Of a stretch of 64,000 bases of DNA, positions 1 to 8,702 are shown piece by piece. A program made the position numbers and the translations under genes. Origin of the DNA: Symsagittifera roscoffensis (taxonomy: Eukaryota; Xenacoelomorpha; Acoela; Convolutidae); NCBI RefSeq assembly GCF_963678635.1, contig NC_087063.1, forward strand, positions 3,322,580 through 3,386,579, given 5' to 3'. A model generated the notes under the pieces. The model did no database searches, was not told the DNA's origin, and saw only the letters and a program-made list of their open reading frames with translations. Position 1 is the first letter of the stretch. Every line of letters starts with the position of its first letter.

Positions 1-2421
1 CACTAACATGTGTAGCGCATGGTCCTTGAGTCCTCTCATCGCGTTTGAGATATTTGACCATACTGCAGGCAGTTCAGCCTTAAGTGGCCTCAGGTTCTCC
101 ATCTCTATCATGCGATTCGGGGCTGATATGATCACATCATATTTTCCTTCCGAAAGTAAGGCCACAATCGCATACACAAATTTCAGTCCATCCGGGAGAT
201 GTGCATATCCCGGAGACAACGCGAATACTACTATCAGTGTCATTTTAATGAATGACCCCTCCTTCGTCGCATCCACCACTTCACCCATCGACTCAAGGAT
301 ATCCTTTATCGCTGGCCATACAGCGTTTTCTGCTGTTGTAGGATCTCTGAGTCTGCTCAGAAAACCTCTACTGTGTAGATGGTCATTGATGCCAGCGAAC
401 ACGATCGTAATTGGGTTCATATCCGTCTGCCTGTGCACCCTTATAGCCATAGATATCGATTGCAGTAGGTCCAGGTCGACCGATGCCAACATTATGACGT
501 CCGGCCAAAACAAAGACTTGGAGGTGTACACGAACTCTGAATTCGCTACTACCATAATCTTGGCCTTCCTCATCTCTGCTTTGTCATAGGCGGCGAAGAT
601 GGTCTCATCTTTCTTTATCGCTATCAATCCGCCATATCTTTGGGCATCACCATCTTGAAACACTAGTTTTGGGTATACTCTTTCCTTCACATGACCAGGG
701 GGTGTCGTCAGCTGCCTGAATATCTTCACGTGTTGTCCAATCGGCGCTCTCGTCGTCAGGAAGCTTCCTGGTCTCTCTTCACGATTCCCGTCATCATGAT
801 TCAGCCTCACATCTTGCAATGGTCTCGCATTCACTGGTCCCATCGTGTTGTTAGAGGGCAGTCCCTCCAGATCAGCAAATCTCAAGGCCGTCGTGGAGCT
901 GAAATTTATGCTAGCGGCTATCAACCAGTCTACGCCGGTTATCGAGTACAATCTGCTGACGGATAGCGTCGCTCCATTCAGCATCCTCCTAGCATCTTCG
1001 ATGAAACTTACCCTCTGGAGATCCAGCTTCATTAGCTCGTCTTTGTATATATGCCAGGGAGACGGTATGGGTCTTGACCACATAAATGAGCCTCTGCTCG
1101 GACGTCTCTCCTCTCGACTGGTACTTGTCGTCTCCGATCTAGTGTCCGATCTAGACGTGCTGGCTGTCTCTTCGATTGGGTTGACAGGTCCTATTCTTCT
1201 CCTAGGGTGGATGGTCCTCCTCATTGGCGCTTCTCCCAATCGATCCTGTACGTCTGTCCTTTGACCTGGTTCGCTGGAGCTTTGTTGCCTGTAGTTCGTG
1301 ACGGCCGGGACCGTACCCAAGCGTGTTTCCAAGCTAGGAGGCACAAAGGTAGTAATCACCGCTTCACTCACTGTTCCTTCTTCCTTCAGCACTCTTGTGT
1401 CAAAGTGTTCTGCTTCCAGCTCGTCCAACCGCTCTTGAAAGACTCGATTCAACCAAGCTTGTCCTTCGATACTGTCGAAGTGAATGCCGTCCGTGGTCAG
1501 TCTGGCCTGATCCATAGCTCTCAACTCATGTTCAATGTACATGAGGATCATTCTTCCGGCGTTTCGACTTGCGAGGTTCCTCAAGATGTTATTCCACCTG
1601 ACCACTCCCTCGTTGTGCCTTCTTCCTGATGCTGTCAGGCTTCTCGCGTTCATTGGCACAGCGCAAACGGTCAGTACCGCGCAATTGAATTTCTGCCAGA
1701 GGGTCGTAAACAAACACACCATCATTGACTCCCATAGTGCTTCCTGCTCATCTGAACCTCTGGAGATGTCATTCGTCCCAACTAAGATCATCACATTGGG
1801 AATCCTCCCTGGATTCATCAGTTCCACCATCCGATATAATTGGGCTATCGTCGCGCCTCCAAAGGCCATCACCGTGGTGACCCACTAGGTCCTCAAATTC
1901 GACAGGACTCTGACCAAGCTGTCTCCCAGTATCAGATGAGATGTCCCGAGTGGTGGTTGCTGCAGATTCACTGCCGGGCTCCAAGTCGCTCGATTGAAGC
2001 AAGCTCTCGGATCTGTCTCCGTAACTCCCCAGAAATTATATTTCAATTGATTATTCTTTTGCACGTCTGTTATGCGAGACACTTTCTTCGCTGGCATCTT
2101 CCGTATTCTTCTCTCTGGGGCCCTCGAGCTCCCCATGAGTGGTGTCACGTCACTTATCCCCTGTCTGATCACGGTCTGGGAGAGTCGTACTCTGCCCGTG
2201 TCGTCAATCGTTCCATAGGGTGCAGTCACCCCGGAACCTGGCGCATTCTTGTTAGCGACCAGTCGTCCAGCTGTCTCTATCAGCTTCCTCGGGGACTGCC
2301 CACGAGAAATGTCTCCATCGGGGACTGCCCACGAGGAATATCCCTTGCAGGTATCACTTTCTCCACGGCCGTTGTCAACGCCATCTGCTCCGATCGCTCT
2401 TTGTAGTCCTGCCTCAAGCGC
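1..2421 (-). pseudogene. SGNH (GDSL) hydrolase region of element A third ORF, interrupted by one TAG, runs off left edge
   Basis: One minus-strand frame stays open from 2421 to position 1 except for a TAG at 1885-1887. SGNH-family blocks are clear: block I LGDSLVRVL (GDSL codons 1915-1926, nucleophile Ser 1918-1920), a block II-like glycine pair in AFGGATIAQL near 1855, block III VGTNDIS (GTND at 1768-1779) and block V DGIH (1480-1491, catalytic Asp/His pair). The spacing is normal for a GDSL esterase of about 180 residues. After it come a Ser/Arg-rich linker and about 370 further residues, including a second GIND motif near 340-360. SGNH enzymes hydrolyse acyl or acetyl esters; the substrate here is unknown. 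The TAG separates the Ser block from the rest, so this copy could act only with readthrough. The window edge cuts the C-terminus. Confidence 0.82.
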
Positions 2422-2573
2422 TCAATCTCTTGACCCTGCTTTTTGTTGCAGTCTTCAAACAACTTTCTCCACATGTCCCGATCTTCCTCCATCTGGAGCA
2501 TACTTCTGGTCATCTCGTCCAGCTCCTTCTTCGTTCTTTTCAGTTCATCGTTCATCTCATCCAGATCTTGCAT
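2280..2573 (-). pseudogene. Coiled-coil segment of element A third ORF
   Basis: This minus-strand frame encodes about 60 residues of charged heptad-like sequence (repeated E/K/R with L/M) followed by a short Pro/Gly-rich tail. It overlaps the end of the helical N-terminal ORF upstream (stop at 2557) by 17 bp in a different frame and is followed by the SGNH frame, so I read it as the middle of the third ORF, displaced by a small indel near 2570 and the repeat at 2289-2335. A coiled coil ahead of the hydrolase would allow oligomerisation, as in ORF1-type esterases of some LINEs (comparison by architecture only). Confidence 0.55.
2289..2335. repeat. 18-bp direct repeat at 29-bp offset that shifts the reading frame
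   Basis: The sequence TCGGGGACTGCCCACGAG occurs at 2289-2306 and again at 2318-2335. The 29-bp offset is not a multiple of three. The coiled-coil frame (stop at 2280) and the SGNH frame (open from 2421) both encode an R-G-Q-S-P stretch here, so a short tandem duplication in one ancestral frame explains the switch. Confidence 0.7.
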
Positions 2574-3054
2574 GGTTTGGTTCGTCTGAACCTTCTGTCC
2601 TACTTTCGCCCGTTTTTGGTGGCGCAGCTGCTCTCAGTGGTGAACCAGACGAGGTCGCCTCGCTGTTCATCTCCCGATGCATTCTCGTCAGCCCAGGTTT
2701 GGGCTTGGAGGGCATTGGCATCTCACCTGGTTGGTAAGTCCTAGAACTTCCCAATCCAGGCTCATTCGCCAAGTAACTCCCTGAGAGAGCCCCGTTTCTC
2801 CACCTCATCACTCTCATGTTCGGGCGGTCTAGTATTCCCCTTTCTCCATATGCTGCCATCAACAGGACTTCCGTGGGGCGGTCCCCACGGTTGTCGTGCC
2901 CCAAGATGTTGATCAGGGCGGTCAGCAACATGACTACCTCTGGGTCCTCCAGAGCGAAGTCCCGATCGATCAGCCGACGATAGATCGCATCTATCATCGG
3001 TCCTACATATGCCTCTGCCAGGTCCATCAATTCATCTAAGTTGAAATTGTCCAT
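2557..3054 (-). CDS. N-terminal helical part of element A third ORF
   Basis: The first ATG of the third ORF is at 3052-3054. The 165-residue product starts with an acidic, leucine-rich helical segment of about 50 residues, then a basic Arg/Asn-rich stretch and a Ser/Pro/Gly-rich tail. I do not recognise the fold. It follows a 378-bp noncoding spacer after the macro-domain frame, in the position where errantivirus-like elements carry env, but no signal peptide or membrane segment is visible, so it is not an envelope protein. Translation probably continued into the coiled-coil and SGNH frames downstream before the frame was broken. Confidence 0.55.
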   Translation of the reverse strand: MDNFNLDELMDLAEAYVGPMIDAIYRRLIDRDFALEDPEVVMLLTALINILGHDNRGDRPTEVLLMAAYGERGILDRPNMRVMRWRNGALSGSYLANEPGLGSSRTYQPGEMPMPSKPKPGLTRMHREMNSEATSSGSPLRAAAPPKTGESRTEGSDEPNHARSG

Positions 3055-3432
3055 ACTGTTCTTCAGATTTGATTTGATTCGATTCGATTCCAAGGTTTTG
3101 ACTCAAGTGAGTAATTAAATGATCAATCAGGATCTAGAAAAGAAGTCACAAATATCACACTTGTCAGTTTCACCTTAACATTAATCGTTAAAATTAGCTT
3201 AAAAACAGTTCAGATAAAAAGATATTTGTCCTAAAATTTATTAAAACCAATTGGTCTCTAAAATTTTGGAATTCTACCTAAGATTGGACAGTCCAAACTT
3301 TGGTCATTCAGTTGTTCATGGTCACTAACCCCTACTCACCCATGATCTTAATAACCTAACACATAACATAACATAACATAACACATATTACATACAACTT
3401 AGTCTTTGGCCTAACACCCTCTCGCACGTCAC
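3055..3432 (-). other. Spacer before the third ORF with a splice-acceptor-like tract and an ACATA run
   Basis: This 378-bp stretch has no ORF and separates the polyprotein frame from the third ORF. It contains a short run of ACATA-type repeats near 3357-3385 and, in element sense, a pyrimidine tract ending in CTAG at 3134-3145. The layout suggests that the third ORF was expressed from a spliced or subgenomic RNA; this is inference. Confidence 0.45.
3134..3145 (-). promoter_or_regulatory. Candidate splice acceptor for a third-ORF mRNA
   Basis: On the minus strand the sequence reads CTTCTTTTCTAG, an ideal pyrimidine tract plus AG, about 80 bp upstream of the third-ORF ATG at 3054. Spliced subgenomic RNAs for the 3' ORF are known in env-bearing gypsy elements. 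No donor was identified. Confidence 0.35.
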
Positions 3433-4182
3433 TCAGCCTATACTTAAGTAATATTTCTTATGTAGATATACTTGTATGTTCGTATCAGAGAACATCACGT
3501 GTACAAGCGCGTACAATTCCCGAGGATGCAGTCTTCCTCTGTTTGGATCGTACACTGGAAGCGAGAGCTCCTTCACGTCCATTTCCACAAGGAAATCCCT
3601 CAGCCTCGTCAAGGACAAGACTAGGTTCTCTGGGTCCACGTGCAGCTTCTCCGTCGCCCTCGTTACCAAGAAGCATAGGTATTTTCCCGGTATCTGGGAC
3701 GCCGCCGGAAGTAAGGCTGCTACGCCCCCTATCCCTGGTCTTTGCTTCCAAAGGAATTCCACGTTTTTGTATTCTCTCTTAAAATCTGCCGCTAGCGCTG
3801 TCCTAAAACTCTTGTCTGCTGTGATTGCTATCGCACATGTTCTATTCGTGAGTATGAAATCACTGTCTGTTAGTATTATGTTACTTGAATATTCATTTGG
3901 TAAGTTAAAATATGACTCAACTACCCTGCCTATGTCAGATTTCTTAGGTTCTTCGCCTGTTTCTGCTTCTAAGTCTCCTGTTTCTCTTGCTATTCTTAAT
4001 TTTTTTATTATCAAGTTTTCAGTGTGGGTATGTCCTACCCCCACTCCCCGGACAAAAATATCCATCGAGGTCCCCGTCGATCGCATACCGGGTATCAAGT
4101 CGAGGTTAGAAGCTGGAATGAGTAGTCGTCCTTCCTGGGCAGCCCAGGAAGGATCATCTCGTTCGGTCTTGATGTATTTCAT
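3433..4182 (-). CDS. Macro domain (TARG1/OARD1-like) segment of element A
   Basis: The 249-residue frame ends with a recognisable macro domain at about residues 101-242. The C-terminal half matches the TARG1/OARD1 subgroup in layout: a basic F-K segment (DFKREYK, residues 133-139) where TARG1 has its catalytic Lys, a glycine turn PGIGGVA (149-155), a strand-helix unit ending KYLCFLVTRAT, then ELSLPVYDP and a final hydrophobic strand. TARG1-type macro domains remove ADP-ribose from acidic residues. The Asp that TARG1 uses after the L-P strand appears replaced here (NRGRL, Gly216), so binding rather than hydrolysis is possible. The frame is continuous with the integrase frame upstream, interrupted by stops at 5056, 4819 and 4222, so it was probably the C-terminus of the Pol polyprotein. 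Confidence 0.72.
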   Translation of the reverse strand: MKYIKTERDDPSWAAQEGRLLIPASNLDLIPGMRSTGTSMDIFVRGVGVGHTHTENLIIKKLRIARETGDLEAETGEEPKKSDIGRVVESYFNLPNEYSSNIILTDSDFILTNRTCAIAITADKSFRTALAADFKREYKNVEFLWKQRPGIGGVAALLPAASQIPGKYLCFLVTRATEKLHVDPENLVLSLTRLRDFLVEMDVKELSLPVYDPNRGRLHPRELYALVHVMFSDTNIQVYLHKKYYLSIG

Positions 4183-4221
4183 GCTTTCACGATCTACGTT
4201 TTGAATCGTGACACTGGTCTC

Positions 4222-4752
4222 CTAAGGATCCGAGGTCGTTTCATTCAGCCACTCTAAGACACGCAGGTTCGTCAAGTCTTGTTCATATGACTGCTGTTGC
4301 TCGTCGTCGAATTCTACCTCGGGTTTCGACCAGTCGTCAACCCACTCATCGTCGTGATCATCGACTATGTCAATGTTTTGTGACACAGTTATTTCCTCTA
4401 GACCCACTACTTCCTCCACTATCTTCTTCAGATCTATCCTATCCACTACAAAGTTGTCACCGTAAGGATTGTATTTCTTTCTTGGTCTCGTCCCGTCCTT
4501 CTGACGAGTCTGTATCGTGAACGGAAGATCCGGTTCCAAGTTCTTGGGAACTTCTGTCTGTTCGGGGTCCTGCCAATCTTCCTCTGCGTAGGGTAAGGTT
4601 TCATCGTCCGCTTCGATCTCCTCGTTTGGATCCAGGTCCAGCGGTGTATCCGTACCTTCCTCTACGACTTCGTTTCCATCGTTCTTCTCCCTGGTGCCCT
4701 TTTCATTGACCTCACAAGCAGGATCCATCATTAGATAATCGCCTTCTTCCAT
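4222..4752 (-). CDS. Acidic C-terminal Pol segment downstream of integrase
   Basis: This 176-residue frame is strongly acidic, with runs such as DDHDDEWVDDW, and carries a central basic patch (KDGTRPRKKYNPYGDN). It is in the same frame as the integrase C-terminus (stop TGA 4819) and the macro domain (stop TAG 4222). No enzymatic motif is visible. Acidic tails after integrase occur in several Ty3/gypsy lineages; a role in targeting or packaging would be a guess. Confidence 0.6.
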   Translation of the reverse strand: MEEGDYLMMDPACEVNEKGTREKNDGNEVVEEGTDTPLDLDPNEEIEADDETLPYAEEDWQDPEQTEVPKNLEPDLPFTIQTRQKDGTRPRKKYNPYGDNFVVDRIDLKKIVEEVVGLEEITVSQNIDIVDDHDDEWVDDWSKPEVEFDDEQQQSYEQDLTNLRVLEWLNETTSDP

Positions 4753-4818
4753 GTCTGCAGGTATACACCAGTCTTCTGTCGATGGATTGTGTGGCTTGAT
4801 GTTCTCGTAGTGGGCGGC

Positions 4819-5049
4819 TCAGCCAGTACTCAGTCTATAAAAGCGTCCCTCCTGGTGCACCTCTGTAATCATGAAGGGTCCCCTCCATTTTTTCAGGAGC
4901 TTTTTCGTCCCTTTCGGTGGTATAACGTTCTGAAATACCCATACGTAGTCTCCCACCGAGTAAGCCTTTGCACCAGCTGCTTTCTTGTCGAATTTTTTCC
5001 TCTGCCTTGCCTGTGCCTGCTGAGTATTTCGTCTACACAAATCGTTCAA
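4819..5049 (-). CDS. Integrase C-terminal domain segment
   Basis: This 76-residue frame follows the integrase core after one in-frame TAA (5056). It contains the basic lead-in RQRKKFDKKA and the typical gypsy integrase C-terminal GDYVWVFQ, then LLKKWRGPFMITEV, the small beta-barrel (GPY/F-type) motif that binds DNA. It ends at TGA 4819, beyond which the same frame continues into the acidic segment. The two flanking stops look like point mutations. Confidence 0.75.
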   Translation of the reverse strand: MNDLCRRNTQQAQARQRKKFDKKAAGAKAYSVGDYVWVFQNVIPPKGTKKLLKKWRGPFMITEVHQEGRFYRLSTG

Positions 5050-5055
5050 CTCCTG

Positions 5056-6018
5056 TTAGCGTCTCATCACATCCCTCACGTAGACCTGTGGGGACGTTTT
5101 CTTTCCCTCATACTCTGGGTAGAAGAAGGTTAAGGGTAAAGGCTTTTCGTGTCCAGTTAGCATCATGTGTGGACTGACTCCGGTGGTGGAGTGTTGCGTG
5201 CTGTTATATGCTCCCATCACCTGTGGAAGGTATCTGTCCCAATCGGTCATGTACCTGGAACAATATACTCTCAGCATCGACACTAACGTCCTATTCTGTC
5301 TTTCCACTAAGCCATTCGTCTGAGGGTGGTATGTCGTGGAGTGAGCCTGAGCGACCTGCGAGCGTCTCATAAGCTCTTTCGTAAGCTCTCCTACGAAAGC
5401 TGTTCCATTATCCGATTGAAACGTCATCGGACAACCATGTCTTGCTATCCACGTATTGACCAGGTGGTCGCATGTCTCTTCCGCCGAGGCAGTTATGCAG
5501 GGCACGGCCTCTGCATACTTCGTAAAATGATCTATCATGACCAACACCTGATTATAACCACTGTCTGTCATGCATATCTTCTGGTGATCTATCTGCACCA
5601 CCTCATTGAATTCAGACGACTCGATCGATTGTATAGGAAATCGCAACTTCCTTGGATCCTTGACCTGCTGGCATGACAGACATGCTGTTACCCACTTCTC
5701 GCATGCCTTTTTCATTCCAGGCCACTCAAAGCGCTTCAAGATCCTCTGATACACTTTGTCGATCCCCTGATGGCCCATCTGATCATGTGACCTGAATAGT
5801 AGTTCTGTCTGATAGAGTTGCGGTAACACTATCGCGTTATACTTGTATAAGACTCTGTCTTCCTCTCTTCTTTTGCAAGCCACGATCCCGTCCTTGTTCA
5901 AATATAACCTCCCTTTCTTCTGCATGAAGTACTGTCTCAGGATACGATAACTATCTTCCTCGAGGTCCCCTTTATCCGGAGAACCATTCTCGATCCACCT
6001 TTTCAGGTTGCTTGTCAT
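5056..6018 (-). CDS. Integrase (HHCC zinc finger and DDE core)
   Basis: The 320-residue frame contains the HHCC finger (HDQMGHQG ... CLSCQQ) and a retroviral-type DDE core: first Asp in VVQIDHQKI, second Asp in FQSDNGTAF, and Glu in NGLVERQNR, with 35 residues between the second Asp and the Glu as in active integrases. It joins processed cDNA ends to chromosomal DNA. All catalytic residues are present, so decay lies in the surrounding frame rather than in the core. The Met at 6018 is internal to the Pol polyprotein; a frame change separates it from the linker upstream. Confidence 0.88.
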   Translation of the reverse strand: MTSNLKRWIENGSPDKGDLEEDSYRILRQYFMQKKGRLYLNKDGIVACKRREEDRVLYKYNAIVLPQLYQTELLFRSHDQMGHQGIDKVYQRILKRFEWPGMKKACEKWVTACLSCQQVKDPRKLRFPIQSIESSEFNEVVQIDHQKICMTDSGYNQVLVMIDHFTKYAEAVPCITASAEETCDHLVNTWIARHGCPMTFQSDNGTAFVGELTKELMRRSQVAQAHSTTYHPQTNGLVERQNRTLVSMLRVYCSRYMTDWDRYLPQVMGAYNSTQHSTTGVSPHMMLTGHEKPLPLTFFYPEYEGKKTSPQVYVRDVMRR

Positions 6019-6725
6019 GCAATCATTTCTCTGCGCCCTGAGAAGATCCGAGAGTATCTCGCCTTCAAGTACGTCTTCATGACCCTCATCTGACTATTCA
6101 GCTCATTAGGCTGGTGTGTGTCTTCTTCTATCTTAACGCACCAAATCTTCGCCAACGGCTGTGTTTCTTGTTTAAACGGCTGAAGATCAGTCCTGACTAC
6201 CTCTTTCTGCGGCAACAGACTTATCGAACGCTTCGATACCGCTATTGTCTCCAAGTCATCCGCTGCGTTGTCAAAGACTCTTTCGCTTGGTATAAGGTAG
6301 CGATCGCTGTCAGGATCCTGGTACACCTCTCTGTCCAGGTCCCTTGCCCGAGTTTCCACTAGTAGTGTGTGTATCGCTAGTTCTGACAGTTCTGATCCCG
6401 AGTTCGAGTTCCTGTCTGAATAGGTGTCCATTCCTGAGTTTCGGGAATCGTCACCCGTCGAAGAGGTTGTGCTGGAGACTGCACGCTCCTCCAGATCATG
6501 TTTGTGCCTTCTTCGCATCCATCTGAACTCCCCGGACAAAACCTTGTTCTCTAGGTCTTGTTTCTCATCAGGAATTTTCTCGTCTATCTCAGACTCCCCG
6601 GACAAACTTCCTATTCCCGGTTGTTGATCTTGTGATCGCTGGTTCTTCTCATCAGTCGTCTCCCCGGACAAATAGTCTTGCAGCGGGTTTTGTTCTACCC
6701 TTTCACCTTCCTTATCCTGGTCCAC
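6015..6725 (-). CDS. Low-complexity Pol linker between RNase H and integrase
   Basis: This 236-residue frame is rich in Asp, Glu, Ser, Gln and Arg and holds four copies of a short LSGE motif spaced about 25-40 residues apart. No enzyme motif is visible. It lies between RNase H and the integrase finger, where most gypsy elements have only a short tether. Its stop overlaps the integrase Met in another frame. It may be a spacer or a proteolytic processing region. Confidence 0.55.
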   Translation of the reverse strand: MDQDKEGERVEQNPLQDYLSGETTDEKNQRSQDQQPGIGSLSGESEIDEKIPDEKQDLENKVLSGEFRWMRRRHKHDLEERAVSSTTSSTGDDSRNSGMDTYSDRNSNSGSELSELAIHTLLVETRARDLDREVYQDPDSDRYLIPSERVFDNAADDLETIAVSKRSISLLPQKEVVRTDLQPFKQETQPLAKIWCVKIEEDTHQPNELNSQMRVMKTYLKARYSRIFSGRREMIA

Positions 6726-6826
6726 AAAGGTGACGGTTTTCTTTCGCTTGCTGCCCCCCTGTTTCTTCTGTCCGTAAGAAGTACTGGTTAAAATCTCGTG
6801 GGGTATTGAGGATACTAGTTGCTGAA

Positions 6827-7084
6827 CTATTTCCTACAATCCCTCTCGTTCTCTTCGTGCTGTCGTCTGGACGGCATGATCTTCACCTTCTCACTGACCG
6901 TTAGCGATGCCACCGCTGCTGTCCACTCGGGGTCATCTCTGGTCACTTCTCTTTCTAGCAATCTACTCAGCATCCGTATCACTTGCGGTGTGACCTGCAC
7001 CGTTCTATCCAATAATGAGAGGCTGTTTATGTTCATGCGAGAGAGTTCTTGCTGGACCAGATTCGAGCGCAGCAACAGATCCAA
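6827..7084 (-). CDS. Short Pol linker fragment
   Basis: An 85-residue frame with a leucine-rich helical half and a basic end. It lies just after the RNase H frame (stop TAG 7132) in a different frame, so a small indel separates them. It has no recognisable domain. I interpret it as part of the RNase H-integrase linker of the ancestral polyprotein. Confidence 0.45.
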   Translation of the reverse strand: MDLLLRSNLVQQELSRMNINSLSLLDRTVQVTPQVIRMLSRLLEREVTRDDPEWTAAVASLTVSEKVKIMPSRRQHEENERDCRK

Positions 7085-7131
7085 GGGGACCGGGTCCTCC
7101 TTGGATAGGATCTTTATCTCGGCTGCTTTCT

Positions 7132-7551
7132 CTACAGGTAATCCAGGATGCCCTGGAATTGGATGTCAGACTTATCCAACCATCTCGTTAAGGGAAGCGC
7201 TTCATAAGTTTCTTTGTCCAGAAACGAGAATCCCTCCTTTATTTCCGCCTGATTGGCCTGCTTCTGCTCCAATCTTTCATAGAACTCAGTTTTCTTGCTG
7301 AGGCTGTCAGCATTCTGGTGTTTATCACGCATCTTATGTTCGATTATCATATGGTAGCCATCCAATCTGACTATCCATCTACCAATATAACTCTGATCCA
7401 TCGAGTAGGTCTTCAACCAGGATAACGCTCTGTTGTCCACGCGTAACTTGAAGGGAGCGCTCCCCAAGTATGCACGGTACTTTTCCACGAAGGTGACTAC
7501 TGCAAACATTTCTGCTTTTGGTGCGCCATATTTCATCTCTGTGTCACTCAA
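7132..7551 (-). CDS. RNase H segment of Pol
   Basis: The 139-residue frame carries the RNase H second half: a Glu-bearing helix (GAPKAEMFAVV), a strand with VDNRALSWL (catalytic Asp) and the closing YHMIIEHKMRDKHQNADSLS, typical of Ty3/gypsy. The first RNase H Asp (DTDASVVA) lies at the end of the preceding RT frame, from which a TGA at 7591-7593 separates it in the same frame. RNase H degrades the RNA strand during cDNA synthesis. Confidence 0.82.
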   Translation of the reverse strand: MSDTEMKYGAPKAEMFAVVTFVEKYRAYLGSAPFKLRVDNRALSWLKTYSMDQSYIGRWIVRLDGYHMIIEHKMRDKHQNADSLSKKTEFYERLEQKQANQAEIKEGFSFLDKETYEALPLTRWLDKSDIQFQGILDYL

Positions 7552-7590
7552 GACCTTGCTGCCGTATGCAATGGGACGGAGAACTGTTCT

Positions 7591-8538
7591 TCAGTTCCAC
7601 TCTTGCTCTTGATGCAATATTCCTGAGATGGCCACTACCGATGCGTCTGTGTCAAGAACATACATGCCCTTTTCTGTAGGCATGCCTAGCACTGGCGCTT
7701 CGCACAGTTCCCGCTTTATGTTCTCGAAAGCAACCTGTGCCTCATCGTTCCATTCGAACTTTTTCCCCTTGTTGCGCATCAGCTTCTGCATCGGGTACAC
7801 CTTGGCCGCATATCCTTTTATGAATTCCCGGTAGTAATTGGCAAACACTAGGAAGCTCATTAGCTGTGTGTCCGTTCTCGGAGCCTTCCATGTCAACGCA
7901 GCCTCTACTGCTTCCGGGTCCGGCCTCACACCATGCCTATCCACCATTCTTCCCAGGTACTTTATCGAATCCCTAAGGATTTCACATTTCGATGGTTTGC
8001 ACTTCGATCCTGCTCTTTTAATGCATCCAAAGACCTCATCGAGCCTATCAATGTGGTCTTCCAGGGTCGGTGTCGCTATGACTACGTCATCCACGTAACA
8101 CATCACGCGATTCCCGTACTTCTTGGTCACTCTCGTCAAAGCCTGAGCCATCAGTCTTTGAAAAGTGGCCGTTGCATTGCACAAGCCGAAGGGCATCCAC
8201 TTCCACTGGTACAATCCCAATTCGCACGCGAATCCGGTTTTCTCTCTGTCATTCTTCCGCAGAGGGACCTGCCAGAAGGCAGAACCTAAGTCCAATGTGG
8301 TGAAGAACTTGGCATCACCAAACTTAGATAGGCTCTCGTCTATTCGCGGTATCGGGTACGCATCTTTTATCGTTATCGCGTTCAAATAACGAAAGTCGCA
8401 ACAAAATCTAAGCTGCCCCCCTTTCTTTTTCGCCATTACCACCCCGCAAGCCCATGGCGATTTCGAGGGTTCTATCATGTCGTATTCAAGCAACATTTCT
8501 ATTTCCGCTCGGCACGCTTCCGATTTGTGTGGCGTCAT
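7591..8538 (-). CDS. Reverse transcriptase of element A
   Basis: The 315-residue frame has all Ty3/gypsy RT blocks: SPWACGVVMAKKKG, LRFCCDFRYLN, FFTTLDLGSAFWQ (first catalytic Asp), MPFGLCNATATFQRLM and CYVDDVVI (YxDD at about residues 145-150), then the thumb and connection leading into DTDASVVA of RNase H. Catalytic residues are intact. The frame continues upstream of Met 8538 to a TAG at 8623 and farther to about 8,700, where it switches from the gag frame. It ends at an internal TGA. Confidence 0.92.
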   Translation of the reverse strand: MTPHKSEACRAEIEMLLEYDMIEPSKSPWACGVVMAKKKGGQLRFCCDFRYLNAITIKDAYPIPRIDESLSKFGDAKFFTTLDLGSAFWQVPLRKNDREKTGFACELGLYQWKWMPFGLCNATATFQRLMAQALTRVTKKYGNRVMCYVDDVVIATPTLEDHIDRLDEVFGCIKRAGSKCKPSKCEILRDSIKYLGRMVDRHGVRPDPEAVEAALTWKAPRTDTQLMSFLVFANYYREFIKGYAAKVYPMQKLMRNKGKKFEWNDEAQVAFENIKRELCEAPVLGMPTEKGMYVLDTDASVVAISGILHQEQEWN

Positions 8539-8702
8539 TCGTCTTGCGCCTTCCCGATGGGGAACGGCGCCCTCTTCTAGTTCGATTTCGTGTTCGACGA
8601 AATTACAGCAACCGATATCCGCCTAATGTTTTGAAAATACATCTGCGTTCCGATTTAGGAGGTCCCGCAATTTTTCGAAATCTCCCTCACCTATTTTCCC
8701 TT

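Noticed and set aside
8-1888. Plus-strand open frames at the left edge
   Set aside because: They are antisense shadows of the long minus-strand SGNH frame, which contains the family motifs and is open to the window edge.
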